In this document: positions 6,556 through 8,087 of the stretch, piece by piece | How positions within the stretch are numbered: the first letter of the stretch is position 1 | Layout of the letters: each line of letters opens with the position of its first letter | Assembly (NCBI GenBank): GCA_017443165.1 | Contig: JAFSOW010000037.1 | Span: 1-8,087, forward strand | Direction: 5' to 3' | DNA length: 8,087 nucleotides | Source of the DNA: Acidaminococcaceae bacterium | GTDB taxonomy: Bacteria; Bacillota; Negativicutes; Acidaminococcales; Acidaminococcaceae | Position numbers and translations under genes: made by a program | The notes under the pieces: model-generated | The model's input: the letters and a program-made list of their open reading frames with translations, nothing else | Databases searched by the model: none | Told to the model about the DNA's origin: nothing

Positions 6556-6590
6556 AAATAAAAAAACCGCCAGTATCAACTGACGGTTTT
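6556..6590 (-). terminator. Rho-independent terminator of the leucine operon
   Basis: On the minus strand a 12-base stem (6590-6579 with 6574-6563, one mismatch, loop TGAT) is followed by a run of seven T (6566-6560, the first four in the stem) and then more T-rich sequence. It lies 32 bases after the leuB stop. On the plus strand only four T follow the stem, so it acts mainly for the minus strand. Confidence 0.88.
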
Positions 6591-6622
6591 GATTGAAGTT
6601 AATGGGTAAAAAGACTGCAGAT

Positions 6623-7696
6623 TTATGCTTCCAGAAGCGCTTTGGCTACCAGCTCGCCCATCTCCTGTGTGTTGACCTTCGTCAGGCCTTCGCCAAACAG
6701 GTCCGCCGTGCGGTAACCCGCTTCATACACTTTGTCAACGGCTGCCTCCACCGCGTCTGCAGCTGCCTGCTGGTCCAGGGAATAACGGAACAGCATGGCT
6801 GCGGAAAGAATGGTACCTGTAGGATTGGCGATGCCCTGTCCCGCAATATCCGGCGCGCTGCCGTGGATGGGCTCATAGAGACCGGTGCCGTCGCCAAGGC
6901 TGGCACTGGGCAGGAGGCCGATGGAACCGCCCAGCACGGACGCTTCATCAGACAGGATGTCGCCGAAAATATTATTGGTCAGCACCACGTCAAACTGGCC
7001 GGGATTCAGCACCAGCTGCATAGCGCAGTTATCTACATACAGATGATTCAGTTCGATTTCCGGATATTCCTTCGCCTGCATTTCCGTAACGATACGCCGC
7101 CACATACGGGATTCCGCCAATACGTTGGCCTTGTCCACAGACGTAACTTTACCCCTGCGCACCTTAGCCGCTTCAAACGCTTTCCGGGCAATCCGTTCCA
7201 CTTCCGGACGAGTGTAGAGGTCTATGTCCGACGCTGTCTCCACACCGTCAACCATAGCCGCTTCGTTATGGGTGCCGAAGTAAATGCCGCCGGTGAGTTC
7301 CCGGACGATCAGCAGATCCGTGTTAGCTGCCCGTTCCGGTTTCAGCGGAGACAGATGTGCCGTAAATTTACTTACCTTCATGGGACGGAGGTTACAGTAC
7401 AGACCTAAATCTTTACGGATGCGCAGCAGGCCTTTTTCCGGGCGGATGGACGGATCTACGTTATCCCATTTTGGCCCGCCTACTGCGCCTAACAGCACTG
7501 CATCCGCTGCTTTGGCGGATTTTTGCGTCACTTCCGGATAGGGGTCATTATACGCATCAATGGCGCAGCCGCCCAGCAGCTGATGGTCGTATTCCAACGC
7601 AAAGCCGAACTTTTTGGCCGCCGCATCCATAACTTTTACAGTAGCAGTTACAATTTCCGGACCGATGCCATCGCCCGGCAATAAGGTGATTTTCAT
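6623..7696 (-). CDS. leuB: 3-isopropylmalate dehydrogenase
   Basis: A complete 357-residue enzyme of normal length. It oxidises and decarboxylates (2R,3S)-3-isopropylmalate to 4-methyl-2-oxopentanoate using NAD+, the third step committed to leucine, as a cytoplasmic dimer. Seen: [11 protein letters not shown] (5-15); substrate-binding arginines R94 and R104 ([16 protein letters not shown], 90-105) and R132; catalytic Y139 and K189 (SVDKAN); metal-binding D222, D246 and D250; the family signature around [20 protein letters not shown] (241-260); and the NAD-binding [15 protein letters not shown] (278-292). [11 protein letters not shown] and VDKANV favour leuB over isocitrate or tartrate dehydrogenase relatives. 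AAGGAGAC (7712-7705) lies eight bases before the ATG. It follows leuD by 86 bases and ends the operon at the terminator at 6556-6590. Confidence 0.98.
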   Translation of the reverse strand: MKITLLPGDGIGPEIVTATVKVMDAAAKKFGFALEYDHQLLGGCAIDAYNDPYPEVTQKSAKAADAVLLGAVGGPKWDNVDPSIRPEKGLLRIRKDLGLYCNLRPMKVSKFTAHLSPLKPERAANTDLLIVRELTGGIYFGTHNEAAMVDGVETASDIDLYTRPEVERIARKAFEAAKVRRGKVTSVDKANVLAESRMWRRIVTEMQAKEYPEIELNHLYVDNCAMQLVLNPGQFDVVLTNNIFGDILSDEASVLGGSIGLLPSASLGDGTGLYEPIHGSAPDIAGQGIANPTGTILSAAMLFRYSLDQQAAADAVEAAVDKVYEAGYRTADLFGEGLTKVNTQEMGELVAKALLEA

Positions 7697-7704
7697 AATT
7701 GACA

Positions 7705-7712
7705 GTCTCCTT
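7705..7712 (-). promoter_or_regulatory. Ribosome binding site of leuB
   Basis: AAGGAGAC on the minus strand, eight bases before the ATG at 7696. Its presence downstream of the intergenic hairpin means leuB can be translated independently of leuD. Confidence 0.8.
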
Positions 7713-7747
7713 GTCTTTGTACTTTTATGTATTCAGGCAGACAGCGT

Positions 7748-7774
7748 AAGGCGAAGCCGGGATGACTTCGCCTT
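7748..7774 (-). other. Stable hairpin in the leuD-leuB spacer
   Basis: A perfect nine-base inverted repeat, aaggcgaag (7748-7756) and cttcgcctt (7766-7774), with a nine-base loop. On the coding (minus) strand no T-run follows, so it should not stop leu transcription; it may protect or process the mRNA between the two genes. On the plus strand it is followed by tgttttt, the shape of a terminator for antisense transcripts. Role is inference. Confidence 0.55.
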
Positions 7775-7782
7775 TGTTTTTA

Positions 7783-8087
7783 TTATGCCTGTGTTTTTGC
7801 GTAATTAACCAGTCCGCCGCAGTCCGCGATTTTCTGACAGAAGTCCGGCAATGGTTTTGTTTTGATGACCAGGTTTTTATTCACAATTCTGATTTCGCCG
7901 GTCTTCAGGTCCACTTCCACATCATCACCCTTTTCAATCTTTTCCACCTCTGCGCCAATTTCCAGCACCGGCAGGCCGATGTTGATGGCATTGCGGTAGA
8001 AGATACGGGCGAAACTGTCCGCGATGATGCACTTGATGCCTTTTACTTTGATTACAACGGGGGCGTGCTCACGGGAAGAGCCGCAGC
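7783..8087 (-). CDS. leuD: 3-isopropylmalate dehydratase small subunit, C-terminal part
   Basis: The last 100 codons are readable and the frame runs off the window edge. Family role: LeuD forms a heterodimer with LeuC, which carries the 4Fe-4S cluster, and interconverts 2- and 3-isopropylmalate in leucine synthesis. Seen: the fragment opens with CGSSREHAP, the conserved substrate-binding motif of aconitase-family swivel domains, followed by IIADSFARIFYRNAINIGLPV, the usual LeuD core. It ends after NYAKTQA without the longer tail of the E. coli type, so this is probably the short form of about 160 residues (LeuD/HacB type), with roughly 60 residues missing upstream. A GTG at 7968 is an internal Val, not a start. 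Homoaconitase small subunit is the nearest alternative, but the adjoining leuB argues for leucine synthesis. Confidence 0.95.
   Translation of the reverse strand, partial: CGSSREHAPVVIKVKGIKCIIADSFARIFYRNAINIGLPVLEIGAEVEKIEKGDDVEVDLKTGEIRIVNKNLVIKTKPLPDFCQKIADCGGLVNYAKTQA

Noticed and set aside
6593..7408. Long plus-strand open frame opposite leuB (271 codons)
   Set aside because: It is the complement of a fully conserved leuB. The translation is rich in His, Arg and Gln with no domain, and it starts inside the terminator region without a ribosome binding site.
7783..7968. A separate small gene starting at the GTG at 7968
   Set aside because: The frame continues upstream to the window edge with the LeuD motif CGSSREHAP, so the GTG is an internal valine codon.

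Overview
The window looks like chromosomal DNA from a diderm Firmicute of the Negativicutes type; this is inference. An HAE1-family RND pump with a lipoprotein adaptor implies an outer membrane. At the same time, ribosome binding sites are strong and AGGAGG-like, promoters are AT-rich, and LeuD has the short form. I cannot assign a genus. All seven genes lie on the minus strand, so transcription runs from high to low coordinates. The largest gap without a gene is 213 bases (6410-6622), so no stretch over 300 bases lacks a gene.

Right end (about 6556-8087): the end of a leucine operon, with the 3' part of leuD (cut by the window edge), an 86-base spacer holding a stable hairpin, a complete leuB, and a clear Rho-independent terminator. 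Together these give isopropylmalate isomerisation followed by oxidative decarboxylation.

Middle (about 3848-6490): an extended -10 promoter inside an AT-rich repeat region precedes a CCA-adding tRNA nucleotidyltransferase / poly(A) polymerase-family gene. That protein has an HD domain and an unusually long insert after the catalytic core. It is followed 54 bases later by an exported C39-like papain-fold cysteine peptidase with its Cys, His and Asp in place. No terminator or convincing promoter separates them, so they are probably cotranscribed.

Left-middle (2236-3790): a secreted protein of uncertain function, with a signal peptide, an FG-GAP/VCBS-like N-terminal region interrupted by a lysine-rich helix, and a DUF3298 (RsiV C-terminal)-like end. 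It has a possible promoter of its own and ends at an AT-rich palindrome that may be a weak terminator or an operator.

Left end (1-2223): a drug-efflux-type operon with a good sigma-A promoter (17-base spacer) and a leader of about 130 bases rich in small palindromes. It encodes an AcrA/MexA-type lipoprotein adaptor, then an HAE1 pump whose ribosome binding site overlaps the adaptor stop codon. The pump continues past the window edge, and no outer-membrane channel gene is visible.

Most of the window is ordinary metabolism and transport. The points worth a second look are the CCA-enzyme insert, the neighbouring pair of uncharacterised exported proteins, the palindromic leader of the efflux operon, and two hairpins whose T-tracts face against the direction of all genes. 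I see no tRNA, rRNA, CRISPR array, insertion sequence or phage feature.
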